From assembly GCA_029851945.1 (NCBI GenBank), contig JARKUZ010000003.1:1-5192 (forward strand): a stretch of 5,192 nucleotides of DNA, given 5' to 3'. The position numbers and the translations under genes were made by a program. The first letter of the stretch is position 1. The number at the start of each line of letters is the position of its first letter. Under the pieces are notes generated by a model that searched no databases, was not told the origin of the DNA, and saw nothing but the letters and a program-made list of their open reading frames with translations. Source of the DNA: Terrisporobacter sp. (GTDB taxonomy: Bacteria; Bacillota_A; Clostridia; Peptostreptococcales; Peptostreptococcaceae). Below are positions 5,132-5,192 of the stretch, in pieces.

Positions 5132-5192
5132 TAATTCACATTGCTCTGGAGTCATGTAATTAATAGAAGAGTGTAGCCTTTTTCTGTTATAC
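5088..5192 (-). mobile_element. IS3-family insertion sequence, right-hand end (partial, runs off the window)
   Basis: The transposase C-terminus on the minus strand (5111-5192) ends about 20 bases from a likely IS terminus. Reading into the element, TAGACACAAAAAGTCAAAC begins at 5088 and has the look of an IS150-group terminal inverted repeat, by memory only. The exact boundary could be a few bases either way, because the partner end and the target duplication lie outside the window. It interrupts the STAND gene in opposite orientation. A 7-bp inverted repeat AAAAAGT/ACTTTTT (5095-5101, 5105-5111) next to the transposase stop may serve as a short terminator. Confidence 0.75.
5111..5192 (-). 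CDS. IS3-family transposase OrfB, C-terminal end (partial)
   Basis: On the minus strand the frame reads YNRKRLHSSINYMTPEQCEL, then LARSVA and TAA (5113-5111). The YN.KR.HSS..Y.TP pattern is the signature end of the DDE integrase-core (rve) transposase of IS3-family elements, which cut and join the element during copy-out/paste-in transposition. The catalytic DDE residues and the rest of OrfB lie off the right edge. The stop overlaps the A/T-rich inverted repeat at 5095-5111. Whether the element is intact cannot be judged. Confidence 0.88.
   Translation of the reverse strand, partial: YNRKRLHSSINYMTPEQCELLARSVA

Overview
The window is strongly AT-rich, uses AAGGAG/AGGGG-type Shine-Dalgarno sites, a TTG start, TGG for Trp and TGA as a stop. 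It looks like a low-GC Firmicute, most likely a Clostridium or close relative. This is judged by eye from composition and protein resemblance; no search was run. All substantial genes read rightward except an insertion-sequence transposase entering from the right edge.

Positions 1-1545 look like a prophage early region or its remnant. In order there is the tail of an unknown small protein (to 155), an AntA/AntB-type phage antirepressor with a damaged C-terminal ORF6C-like domain (276-833), a small coiled-coil basic protein (898-1155) and a 61-residue orphan (1242-1427). A cluster of nested hairpins (1451-1543) closes the unit. The cluster contains a rightward terminator, an alternative overlapping hairpin, and a near-consensus promoter on the opposite strand that points at a second terminator-like hairpin.

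Positions 1560-2170 hold a small gene whose good ribosome binding site and start (1649) lie one frame away from its long open part (1720-1902), so it is probably frameshifted. A 367-base stretch without a gene follows. It has a TTGAAA-17-TAAAAT promoter candidate and a strong terminator (2128-2169), which could frame a noncoding RNA of about 180 nt.

From 2270 to the right edge lies one very large gene for a STAND-type P-loop NTPase with an N-terminal nuclease-like (PD-(D/E)XK-like) domain and a helical C-terminal part. This is the architecture of Avs-like antiphage sensors. The gene is broken twice: an in-frame TGA at 4013-4015 splits it, and an IS3-family element lies in it near 5088. The two long open frames (2270-4015 and 4040-5131) share one reading frame. 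The second has no ribosome binding site, and its last codons are insertion-sequence DNA.

Overall this is a decaying accessory island: phage regulatory genes beside a wrecked defence gene, with three separate coding lesions (antirepressor, small gene, STAND NTPase) and an IS insertion within 5 kb.
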